From positions 32,853,614 to 32,917,613 of the forward strand of contig OY754334.1 in the NCBI GenBank assembly GCA_963573305.1: a stretch of 64,000 bases of DNA, read 5' to 3'. The position numbers and the translations under genes are program-made. This DNA is from Pyrrhosoma nymphula (Eukaryota; Arthropoda; Insecta; Odonata; Coenagrionidae). Position 1 is the first letter of the stretch, and the number at the start of each line of letters is the position of its first letter. Positions 54,060 through 64,000 of this stretch are shown piece by piece. Below the pieces are notes generated by a model, which did no database searches, had not been told where the DNA came from, and saw only the letters and a list, made by a program, of their open reading frames with translations.

Positions 54060-56165
54060 ATAGTATTTCCTTTTTCATCTAAGCATAAGTTCTACCTTTC
54101 TTCATCCCGTCCATAAAACCTATTCTCTTTCTTCCCCTTCCCCTCTTACCCAACATCCTTCCTTCTATCATGGCCTTCAGCAAACCATCGCCCCTCATTA
54201 CCGCTTCCAGCCACCTACCCTGCCTTCCCCTAATCTCATCCACAAGCCTCCTCTCCTCACCCACTATGTCAAGCACTTCCTCATTTGTCTTCCTTTCTGT
54301 CCACTGCACCTTCTCCATCCTCCTCCACACCCACATCTCGAACGCCTTCAGCCTATTTTCGTCTTGCTTTCTCAAGGTCCACGTTTCTTCCCCATACAAC
54401 GCCACACTCCATATCAAGCTCTTCACCAGCCTCTTTTTTCCATCTTTACTTAAAGTTCCCGTCATCAGCTCCCTTCTATTATTGAATGCTTCCTTCGCTA
54501 GCGCTATTCTCCTCCTAATGTCTTTGCTACTATGTCCTGTTGCTTCTAGCATACTACCCAAGTAATGAAATTGTTCCACCTGCTCGAGTTTGTGACTTCC
54601 TACTCTTATGACCAGCCTCGCTTTCTTTGTCCAAGAGAATCTCATTACTTTTGTTTTCTTATGATTAATCTTCATCCCGTATTTCTCACACTGCTTTTCC
54701 AATGCATCTACTAAAGTTTGCAATTCTTTCGATGACTGACTGACCAATGCCTGGTCGTCCGCGAATCTAATTTAACTTAATCCCCTGGCCTCCTACTTTG
54801 ATTCCCACATCGAGCTCATCCCATGCCTCTCTTACCATTTCCTCAGCATATATGTTAAAAAGCAGAGGTGACAACGGGCACCCTTGCCACACCCCGCGAC
54901 CTATAACTGCCCACCCTGACTCACCCTCAGCTACCCTCACCTGAGCCCCCTGCCCCATGTATAAGTTTTGGATGAGTCTCCTTTCACTCCAAACTATTCC
55001 TATTTTCCCCAGTATCTGCATTAGTTTCTCCCAGTTTACTCTGTCAAACACCTCTTCGAAATCTACAAAGCAAGCGAAAACATCCTGATTATGCTCTATG
55101 TTTCTATCTATAACTGTCCTCATTACCTTAATAGCGTCTCTGGTTGCCCTCCCCTTCCTGAATCCAAATTGGTCATCACCTAAATAGTAGTATGCTCTTC
55201 TCTCCAACCTTCTATTTAGTGTTCTAAGCAAGACTTTTGCCGTGTGCGAATTTAAACTGATGGTTCTATACTCCTTGCATTCTGATGCTTTCTTCTTCTT
55301 CGGGATAGGTATTAAAACTGTTTTCATGAAATCCTCTGGCCATACTCCTTCATCGTAGATCCTGCGAATAAGTTTGAAAAACGATTCTCTCCTCTTACTA
55401 CCTAGATTCTTCAGTAACTCCGAAGGTAGGTTATCAGTTCCCACGGCTTTTCTACCCTTCATCTCCCTTAATGCCCTCTCTATTTCGCTGTCAAGTAACT
55501 CTGGTCCGAGGTCATCCTTATCTATTGTTCCTTCATTCTCTAGATATAGGCTCAAGGGTCTATTCTCGCTATCATATAGCTCCTCTACGTATTCTCTCCA
55601 CCTTACCTGGATATCTTCCTGTTCGATTAATATCTTCCCTGTTTTATCCTTAATCTTTGGTATCATTTGCCCTCTCTTACCACCCGATAACAATTTCAAC
55701 TTGGCGTACAAAGTGCCCACTTCCCCCTCCTCCTGCAGCTTTTCCATTTCCTCGCATTGTCCCTTCCACCAGTTGTCTTTTTCCCGATTGGTCACTCGCC
55801 GGAGTTTATTATTCAATTCCTTGTACTTCCTCCTGCCTAAGTCGGTGTTGATGTTTTTCCAAATCCTTCTCTCCTCCATTTTCTTAATCATTTCTTCTGT
55901 AACCCACTGCTTCTTAACCCTCTTCTTTTCCACCATTCCTATTGTTTTCTCTGCCGCTCCTACGATGCCTGTTTTTATATTCTCCCATCTTCTCTATATT
56001 GTTCCCATCCGCTTTGCTTCACCTATGTTCTTTTCTATCAGCTCTTGATATTCCCTCCTTTTCAACCCTTTCAATGCTTCAAGGTTCCATCTCATTATCT
56101 TCCTCCCTTTACAAAACCTTTTGAATCTAACTTCACAGTTCATCATCACCAAGTTATGATCTGAT
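54060..56165 (-). mobile_element. RTE-like LINE, 5'-truncated, with a frameshift
   Basis: On the minus strand the copy starts near 56165 at the end of an endonuclease domain (SDHNLVMMN). It runs through a basic linker into a reverse transcriptase: KGRKAVGTDNLPSELLKNLG, PIPKKKKASECKEYRTISLN, FGFRKGRATRDAIKVMRTVI, ACFVDFEEVFDRVNWEKLM and GVWQGCPLSPLLFNIYAEEM. A frameshift near 54768 comes just before the catalytic FADD; the new frame (to 54079) has FADDQALVSQSSKELQTLV, QFHYLGSM and ETWTLRKQDENRLKAFEMWV. The C-terminal part suggests RTE-like or related endonuclease-RT elements; clade is inferred. A fragment of the same family is at 15825-15920. Confidence 0.85.
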
Positions 56166-57003
56166 TATTTCCATTAACACATGAAATTTTACCACTGTGG
56201 TAGGTATGGATGTTTAGTCAGTTCATGATAAAGTTGTACGTTAATACAATCGTCAGTAGTCTACGGAATCAGGGTTGGACTTGGACAGTCAATCTGGACT
56301 TGGTAATCTGTTTCATGCATTATAAGGGTTTTTATAGGGTTCCCTCAACCTTTACAAGTGCGTTTTAATTTCCTCTTTCAGCTGGATATTTCCAATTAAA
56401 CTCAATTTTTGGGGGTTTCTGTGCTCACCATTTCAGATTGTTGTAATTTTTTGCAGTTGCTTGTTTCAACCTTAGTTAAGAAAAATCCAAAATATGCAAT
56501 CCACAATGTAAATATTATCTAAGGCGTGAGGATTTGTATTCAGCAAGGTGCAGAGGAAAAATTCTTCTCACTAGTCAAGTTTAGCAGATTGACCATTTTT
56601 GCGCTCCTTTGAAAACCAAAATACGTTTACAAAACGGAAAAATTTCAGATGTTACCAACATGTCACTCTTGTTTTTAATGATGCTGGGAAATAGATTGTA
56701 AGAATATCAATAAAAATATTTCACTCAAAAACTTATGAACATTTATAAATTGACTTTCGAGGCTTTACTTATGTTTGAACTTAATGTGTTACATTTTGCA
56801 TGTGCTTTTATATTGTCCATAGACCAGCTTTATTGTTCATATTGTGCATTTTCTCTTGTTTCTGTCATTTTAATAAGTGTGTATTCTCCCATGATTTTTA
56901 AAATTCTCAATGGTGGCTTAAAAATGGATGTAAATTATCAGGCTCATATCATTTGTAAATATTGCTCATTAACATATGCATTGCTCTCCTTTGGAGCGTC
57001 AGC
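56166..57003. other. Intergenic repeat sequence
   Basis: The part 56330-56660 matches, in reverse, the repeat at 36700-37280. The remainder is AT-rich with no coding signal. Confidence 0.45.
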
Positions 57004-57292
57004 CAGGGCTGTAGCCAGGTCACGTCTTTAGGAGGGGCAATCAATTTCCTAGGGAGGCAAACATTTTATAGTTCTTGTGTCAAAAATTATCAGTCTGGTA
57101 CAAAATTAATATCCTTTAATTTATATCCATTAATATAGGCTATTGTTCGACTCGCAAAGCTCACCTCTGTAAAACAGAGTACTAAAAGGAGGTGTTAAGC
57201 TCTTAAAAAAATAACAAGACTCTTTAAGTTAGGGGGGGGCAAAAGAAATTCCAGGAGGGGTGGTGGCGATAGGCCCCCTGGCTACAGCCTTT
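57004..57292. mobile_element. hAT MITE with CAGGGCTGTAGCCAGG terminus
   Basis: The left end CAGGGCTGTAGCCAGG pairs with CCTGGCTACAGCC at the right; CGTCAGC occurs at 56997-57003 and 57293-57299. With one changed or lost base the duplication would be 8 bp, as for hAT. Length is 289 bp. Confidence 0.7.
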
Positions 57293-57299
57293 CGTCAGC

Positions 57300-60279
57300 A
57301 TGGCATTTGATGCATTGAATATTGTATTTTAGCTTCTTGTTTCATTTAATTTTTTAAATAATAGCTGTTTATTTGCAACTTTTTGGATAAAGCAAAGTAG
57401 AATGATCAGTGTAATACTCAGTTTCTTATTGAAGTAGTCCTTGGTTTTGTCCATCGTTTCTTTAGGATTTAAAATTTAGAAAATTCTTGTTATTTTAACT
57501 GAAATATGAATTTATTTAAAAATAGAGTTCAATGGAAATCACAAAATGGTAATTTATCAATTTTGCCTTATCTTTTCTTCAATGATAGGATCTCAATAGT
57601 CTTTTCATGAGGAAGAGCAAGTCATATCAGTTTTCCTCATCAAGTTGAGAATGACTCATCTCTCATATATCTCTCGAGTTTTTTTCTATAATCCATTTGG
57701 GAGAAAGACATGTTATCCTGTGATGAATTGGCTTGTGTCATCATGTGGATTCGGCATCTTCACCTCCAGCAAAAGTGTCTGATGTGTGCGTGAGTGGTAG
57801 AAATGGTCATTGTGAATAGTCTTTAGTTCTTGAAAAACCAATATTTTATGTCACTAATAAAGTAATTATCAATATTTGCTGTGTTTTCTTCAAAATAAAT
57901 ATTTATCGATACTAAATTTGATGCTTGATAAACTTTTGGTAAATCCTAGGAGGCGAAGATAATTGTAGCCTGAAGTCAAATTATTACCAAAAATGTTATG
58001 GAACCAAAGAGGCACAGGTAAGAGTTTGGAAGACAATATCTACATAGACAGTGGGAGAGTCAAGGAGGTTTGAAAACATCTTTTAAACTGTAAATTTATG
58101 TTACCTGTGTGTTTTCTTGCATGTTCTATGATTAGTTTACATTATTGGTCGGCTTAAGATGAGCTTTTATCTGGGAAAGCTTAAGGCTAATAAATACCTC
58201 TTGGATGGATATTGAACCCTTCCTCACCAGATGAAAGTCTTGGCAAAGCAAAATGCTCTATGCATTGTGATTTAGAAAGATTTGTTACAATATATTAATG
58301 ATTATACCTATTTTTCTTCTGTAATTTAATATCATGCAATGCAATTTACTATTTAACTTGTTATGCTCATGGTAATTACATGTCCTGGAACAGTTGTGTT
58401 ATTATTTTGGTTACATTGCATAACATCACCCTCATAAGAATAACAGCTTTCTGGCATTCCTCCACATGGTGTCCAGTGCTGATTACTGTTTCTCCAGCCA
58501 TCATGATGGTGCCTTCAGGGGTGAAGTGGCTAAAGATTATTTTAGTCTGTCTCATCTAGCCATGTCGGAGGTGTTGGATTGTTTTGATTGGTGGACCAGT
58601 TTCCCACATCATCTTCCTTGAAAATTCTCCTCCTGGAGCTTGATAGATTGTACCCATCCTCCCAGTTAGAGAGCCTCCAAAACCCAACTCCTCAGTGCCT
58701 GAGAGACGAGACCTGAGGGATCTACATTAGATCAAGCAGCAAGTTATCTTGCTGACTGCTGACGAAGGAAATGCCACTGACTTGTTATCAGTCAATACCA
58801 AGATGGCTTAAATAGCTGCTCACCTGAATTAGGAGACATACAAGGAGTTGAAGTCAGACCCAACAACAGGCAAGAGAGCTGATCAAGCAGTCACATTCCA
58901 CGGGAAGAAAAGAGGATTTCTCCAGTCTTCTGCAGGGCACCTAGCCTAACACCCATAAAGAGGATATACCACTCCGGCCAATAGTATGTGTAATTGGCAC
59001 CCCAACCTACAGGCTAGCCCAACACCTAGCTTGGATGCAGCTTCCCTTCTTCGGATGCAGCTTCCCTTCTTCGGATGCACCTCTTCTTTTCTGAAGAATT
59101 TCGCCCACTTCACAGAGACCCTAAAATCAACAAAGGTGGAAAGAAACCATCTCCTGGTGAGCTTTGATTTTATTCTCTCTTCACTAACATTCTCTTCGAA
59201 GAGTCGATCACATCCATCAGGAGACTCTGTGATCATAGTTTACTAAATGACCTCAGATTGCTGAAAACCCTGATCCATCTGGTGACCACCGTTTCCGATG
59301 AAGACTCACTCGAGGAAGAGAAAGAATAACTCGTCAAGGCGCTACATACAATTAGCCATCGAATGGTGGTCATGAAAATGACCTTTGAAGGGAAAGCAAG
59401 AGGAAAACTGAAGAGGAAGAATCTATAAAGGGAAGCCCATCAGCTTGTGCAATTTAACTATTTGTTGCGAGGACCTCCCAGAGAAACGCAAGGATTATCT
59501 CAAAGGCCAATATGTATTAGGTCAAGACTTTCTTTTTGCAGTAAGACAGGCAACCACCTGACCAAGGACACTCCCTTGCACACTTTGTGAGAGAGTACCA
59601 GTTGGCGTTTTCATGCAACTCCTATGTCGGGAAGGTGTACACTGTGTAGATTACGGGAACATGAACGGGCTTTGGAGAAAAAACTGTTCCGGCTATCCGT
59701 CGTATCGGAACACGTTTAGTTGGATCCTGGTCATAGGGTAGACATCCAAGGAACCAAGAGTGATATGCAACAAGAGTCACTACTACCCCAGTTATTGAGG
59801 TAGCCAAACACCCAAACAACTGTAACCGGGAGGACAGGTACAATCTATCCAGCGCCTGGAGGAGAACCTTCAAGGAAGAAGACGGGGGACACCGGTCCGC
59901 TAATCAGAACAATCAAACGGCTCAGACAACTTAAAGATGGACCAAAAGCTTCTTTCACCTTGTGCTGTGTCAATGTAAACAGCACGTCTTTCTTCAATGT
60001 GTGATGGCGCGCCCAATTTTTATGTGCTCCGTAACACTGAAGTAAGAGGTCTTATTCTGGGAGAAGGCTATTACTTTAGTGGTAGCATAAAGCACACAGT
60101 TGACCTCCCAGGGCCCTATTGCCCAGAAGCCCTATTTGAAAGTAAAACATTTGAATAGGGCTTCATCTGCGAAGCCATTCAATAGGGCGAGTTGCTCGCC
60201 CCGCAGAGAAACCTCTGCCTCGTCGTAGGTAATTATGCTCTTGGACCTCAAGCTTATTTGTTAATTTTTGTAATATGCA
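57300..60279. other. Gene-poor intergenic stretch
   Basis: No host gene is recognised. From about 58440 the composition becomes more GC-rich and several short frames look like a decayed coding element, but I cannot assign a family. A 20-bp tandem repeat is at 59034-59080. Near 60125-60215 AATAGGGC occurs repeatedly (CATTTGAATAGGGCTTC, CATTCAATAGGGCGAG). Confidence 0.5.
59034..59080. repeat. Tandem repeat, 20-bp unit
   Basis: GATGCAGCTTCCCTTCTTCG occurs twice in a row and is followed by a partial GATGCA. Confidence 0.85.
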
Positions 60280-60835
60280 CTTCCAAGTATACTCACATCT
60301 CAGAGTACTCACATCTATCTCTTGCAAAGTCCTTGAACATATAATTGTTAGTTCAGTTATGAGACACCTCGAATCAGAAAACTTGTTAACAAAAACACAA
60401 CACGGATTCAGAAAGGAAAGATCTTGCGAAACTCAATTAGCACTTTTTGCTCACGATATTTTAGTCTCGGGTGAACATAACGCTCCAGTTGATGCAATTT
60501 TTCTTGACTTTAAAAAGGCATTTGATAAAGTTTCCCACAGTAAGCTACTCATGAAATTAAAATCCTACGGTTTAGACGACGACGTAATTTCCTGGATTAG
60601 AGAATTCTTAAGTAATCGCGTGCAAAGGTTTGTATTAGATGGCGCTATCTCTAATGAAGTAAAAGTCACATCGGGTGTCCCACAGGGAAGTGTCATAGGC
60701 CCGCTTCTGTTCCTTTTGTACATAAACGACATCGGTGACAAAGTTGACAGTAAGCTTAGATTATTTGCTGACGACGCAGTGGTGTATAGAGAAATTCGTA
60801 GCTTTAATGACAAGGAAGCGCTAACTACCCAGTAA
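60280..60835 (+). mobile_element. CR1-like LINE fragment, truncated at both ends
   Basis: The 186-codon frame covers the middle of a reverse transcriptase: LTSISCKVLEHIIVSSVMRH, TQHGFRKERSCETQLALF, FLDFKKAFDKVSHSKLLMKL, GVPQGSVIGPLLFLLYINDI and LFADDAVVYREI with the catalytic FADD. It ends abruptly at 60835 in unrelated GCGCTGC-rich sequence. It is the same clade as the 34366-35471 copy, about 60 per cent similar by eye in the overlap. Confidence 0.85.
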
Positions 60836-62339
60836 GCACAAAATGCTGCATATGCGCATCTGATGCGCTGCGCGGTAGCGCTGCAGCTATCACAAAGGTG
60901 CTTCTGCAGCGCGCCTAGCACTCCTAAACTTCCCTTTTTTGAATGTCGAATGCGCTGCTAACGGGTGTCAGGAGCGCTGCACAAGCGTGTCACGATCGCT
61001 TCAACCTGCAAAAAATAGTTTACTCAAGGACCGAAAGTAGATGGTACCTCCGGACTGCATAGACTCAACTTCATTTTCGCATCTACCTACGGTCAACCTC
61101 ACATATCTACGTCATCTATCTACGTTAAGCCTATCACGCAACTACCTACGCCATATCCAACTATTGAAAGTTGTATATATACGGCCATTCCCGTGCGTAA
61201 ATGTGTTTGCGAGAACTAACTTTTAAATATCAATGCCGTGATAGTTTATGGAAACGTACCATTCAATCACGATATCAGTTTTCAGGCATTAATTAACTGA
61301 AACCTATGTTGCCACATTAAATGAAAATAAAGCCAATATTAATAATAATAAACAAGATGTTTTCCAAATGCACACGTTTGTTTACATTTCAATGAAGACG
61401 TAACTTACTCGCGCAAATGTTACGAACGTGAATATGCATGTATACGGGTCAATCCATATATAGTGGTCCAGAGGTGGTTGCTTGATGATTTTTAATATTT
61501 TTTTATATATTTACCATACAAATTACCATTTATTGTGAATACAAATATGTCATTATTTTATTTTTTTCCTGATAGTGGCCATTTTTATGCTAACGAAACA
61601 CCGATTTTAGGCGATTTCAGTGTTCTGCAGTTAAAGCACATATCTCTAATTCTGTGTATCCAAGAAAAATCAAACAAAAACCAATCGATTCAGTAAATAA
61701 TGAACTTAAATAAAGGTCGGGTGATGTATCGACCTAAAATTAAGTCTAGGGTCCTTAAAAATTTGCTTCAAAGTTTTCATCACTTAACTAAAAAAATCAA
61801 TTTTTACAATTTTTTACATAGTGTGATGTATTTGGACTACGTGTGTATTTCCGGTGCTGTAACTTCCGGAAGGCATGGCTTGATGTATGAATCAAAGATG
61901 GTGAATATAAACCTGCCCAATGAAAGACCTACTGTTGTATCAGTTATTACCCGGCCGCATCCTAGCTCCAACTGAGTGTGTAAGAGCAAATATGAAACAT
62001 AGGAAGGCAGGATACTTAATGTTTGTAATTTTTTTATTTGAAAGGTATAAAGCCATGCTTTCAGTTTGCAGAATTTTAAGCTGTGGACTTAAGTGGTTTT
62101 TTAATTAATTTTTTTTAAATTTCTTGATTTTTCAAATTTTCCAAAGTTTGATGCCCATTATCATTGTTGGGCATATAAATAAAAATTTGAAATTTGGCCC
62201 ATTTACAGTCCTTTAGATGAGGAATGACCAGTAAAAATTTTGTTAAGTGGACTTAACTATTTATAAAGATATTAAACATTGAAAAGTACCAAAATATCGA
62301 CGAAGTCAACATCAACACGGCACCAATAAGTACCCTCTG
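60836..62339. other. Intergenic sequence between LINE fragment and hAT element
   Basis: The first 120 bp is rich in GCGCTGC motifs. Tandem-like TCTACCTACG text is found at 61080-61145. From 61445 a repeat with GGTCAATCCATATATAGTGG resembles the terminus at 37260. No gene is recognised. Confidence 0.45.
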
Positions 62340-64000
62340 CAGGGGCGGATAAAGGGGGGGGGAGGGGGGGGGGCTACCGCCCCCCCTCCCGGGAATAATT
62401 CCCGGGAAAATAGAAAAATGGTAATCATCAAGGTGGTTCTCCGATGCAAGTTTTTATTTCACCAGCTCAATACACAATGTTTAAAGATAATTGGAAAATA
62501 TCTAAAAGCCACTTGTCTGAACAGACACAGTATCCTCGTTGTTCGCAATTGTACTTTAGTAGGCCTTTTGATGAACAGTGTTGTGAAAGCTTTGGCGCCG
62601 TAACGAAATAGTTATAAGCTATTATACTATGTATGCAGACCTATATACACCTTTTTAATATGTATGCAGAGAACAGTGCCGCGAGTTTGGGCAGTTGAGC
62701 CGTAGTGAGTCTGCGAGAGGGGAATACAGTCTCCACGCCCTCCTACAGCATTGCCTATCCTATTACTATGCGACACCCTCTGCTCTCGTGCTCGTCGCGA
62801 CATGTCAGTTGCCTGGCTCTAGCGAGTGTATTGTTTCAGTTGTAGTGAGTGACAAGTTCAAGAGTTCTTCACATAGTTAGGACCCTGCGTCCTTTTTCCT
62901 TTATTCTGTGATATACCTGACGTGCAGATCAACCTTTCTGCCAGAGATGGTAATTTCAGTCGGTTAATTACAAAGACAACTTATTTGCACTTTCTCGCGC
63001 TCGCCATTAGGGTCGGACGGCTGGCTTCAAGCTCGGGCCCACATTAGCCTCCATTGCTATTTATCTGCTTTTTGATCAAGGAATTGAACACCCACCTATT
63101 GGACTTTCATCTTCATTGTGTTATCATAGAAATGCTTTCAGAGGTTCACCCACCGTAGTTTTGTCCCCTCTCCTTTTGATAGCAGTAAAATTGAGGACTC
63201 TCTAAGCAAAATAATTTTCAAGTATTACGCTACAGGGTGAGAAAAAGATGCTTATAATGTTTTTTGCAACTCGTCGCAGAAGGAATAGTTAAGGTTTACT
63301 TTTGTTTACAGGCGTCTTCTTCTAGTAGGCCTGGTACAAAGCGGAAAACTAATAGTGCCTCTGCGGACCTTCGAAGCTTTTTCTCTCACGTCCAAAAACA
63401 AAAGACGCCAGAAGCAGCAGGAGGAAATGCATAATTTGTTAACATCATGCCTTCATGCTGCACAACTGACAATAAGACTCAAGCTGAGTCAATGGTCCTT
63501 TTACAATCCCATCCACGTAACCACGAAAAATCGACTGAAGCTTCAATTGTTTCACTTCCTTTGGCTAAAAAAATTTCAACTGTGACATAGGTCTCTTCAT
63601 TGTACCAGGAAAGGAAAGACCTGATGATAGGAAAAAAGCAGAACTTTTGGAAGGCCCTTGGACATCCACAAGCGACTACAAGTATCCCTTTTCAACTCAT
63701 AGGAAGGGAACCGCGGAAGAGCGTCGTTAAGTGAGGATAGAACATCATGAAAAGTACCCTTGGCTTGTGGTTTCTCCCTCAATGAATGGACTTTTTTGTA
63801 GGTATTGCCCTTTTTTCCCAATCAACGGCAGCTAGCTGTACAAATTTGCAGTTAAAATCCCTCGATACGTAGCCGTTAAAGTTTTCAAAACTGCTAGGGA
63901 AACTAGATGATCTGGAAAACCACCAACACACAGTCTATCACAAAGGTGCAGTGCCCAGTTGGCCCTGAATTTTCTGGAAAATACAAAAAACCTGAAAATC
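62340..64000 (+). mobile_element. 5' part of a hAT element (ZMYM1/DUF4371 type), continuing past the window
   Basis: The left end CAGGGGCGGATAAAGG is the usual CAGGGGCGGAT hAT terminus, followed by a G-run and its C-rich complement. A degenerate transposase start lies downstream at 63311-64000. The right end and target duplication are beyond the window; the left flank is ACCCTCTG if 8 bp. Confidence 0.6.
63311..64000 (+). pseudogene. hAT transposase N-terminal part (ZMYM1-like, TTF-type zinc finger), partial
   Basis: After an acceptor-like TTTGTTTACAG the frame reads KRKTNSASADLRSFFSHVQK. Frame breaks follow. Then come YQERKDLMIGKKQNFWKAL and, near 63750-63830, HPWLVVSPSMNGLFCRYC, a TTF-type zinc-finger core (W..S...G.FC..C). 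Next is L.DLENHQHTVYHKGAV, the H....H part. This order is found at the N-terminus of ZMYM1-like hAT transposases. Catalytic domains would be to the right, outside the window. At least three frame breaks suggest a pseudogene. Confidence 0.65.

Noticed and set aside
54170..54565. Plus-strand open frames at 54170-54565 and 55374-56048
   Set aside because: They are antisense shadows of the RTE-like LINE coding sequence and show only low-complexity Ser/Leu-rich translation.
59600..59690. A short frame with CREGVHCVDYGN resembling a Tudor-domain motif
   Set aside because: Only about a dozen residues match and the flanking frames are broken with no other Tudor features; chance or a very decayed remnant.
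1..64000. CRISPR arrays, operons, rRNA or bacterial features
   Set aside because: No spaced direct-repeat array and no prokaryotic gene organisation; the genes have GT-AG introns.

Overview
The window looks like a repeat-rich stretch of an arthropod, most likely insect, nuclear genome. It is AT-rich, has GT-AG introns of up to about 9.8 kb, and carries an arthropod-style mixture of mobile elements (CR1-like, R1/I-like and RTE-like LINEs, piggyBac, pogo/Tigger, hAT, CACTA-type MITEs and tRNA-derived SINEs). No prokaryotic signature is present. I cannot name the species from sequence alone.

Three host genes are supported. (1) A plus-strand gene with two C-terminal thrombospondin type-1 repeats (spondin-like) enters from the left edge. 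It has four phase-compatible exons at 2582-2829, 10195-10270, 17016-17081 and 25424-25599, separated by 7-8 kb introns. (2) A minus-strand gene at 26028-26870 encodes mitochondrial translation initiation factor IF-3, with one 105-bp intron; it is convergent with the first gene. (3) A plus-strand gene, 26973 to about 51328, encodes the mitochondrial DnaJ/Hsp40 co-chaperone Tid1 (DNAJA3 / l(2)tid) in eight exons. It also has a candidate alternative last exon at 52064-52284. Genes 2 and 3 start head-to-head 102 bp apart, so they probably share a bidirectional promoter, and both products act in mitochondria.

Introns and the right-hand 12 kb are mostly transposon debris, often nested. At 3879-9827, outer pogo/Tigger-like ends enclose a Tigger element (4292-8449) whose transposase gene is split by a hAT-like element (5761-6866, 8-bp target duplication). 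Intron 3 of the TSP1 gene (17082-25423) holds hAT, TTAA-type and SINE insertions. Tid1 intron 4 holds a 3.07-kb element with 25-bp inverted ends around an unclassified multi-copy protein, itself cut by a CR1 fragment; this is the best candidate for an undescribed transposon. Tid1 intron 6 holds a 6.2-kb piggyBac element with two later insertions inside it, followed by a second Tigger element. Right of Tid1 lie an RTE-like LINE, a hAT MITE, a CR1 fragment and the 5' part of a ZMYM1/DUF4371-type hAT element that runs off the window.

All element names come from reading motifs, terminal repeats and target-site duplications by eye; no database search was possible.
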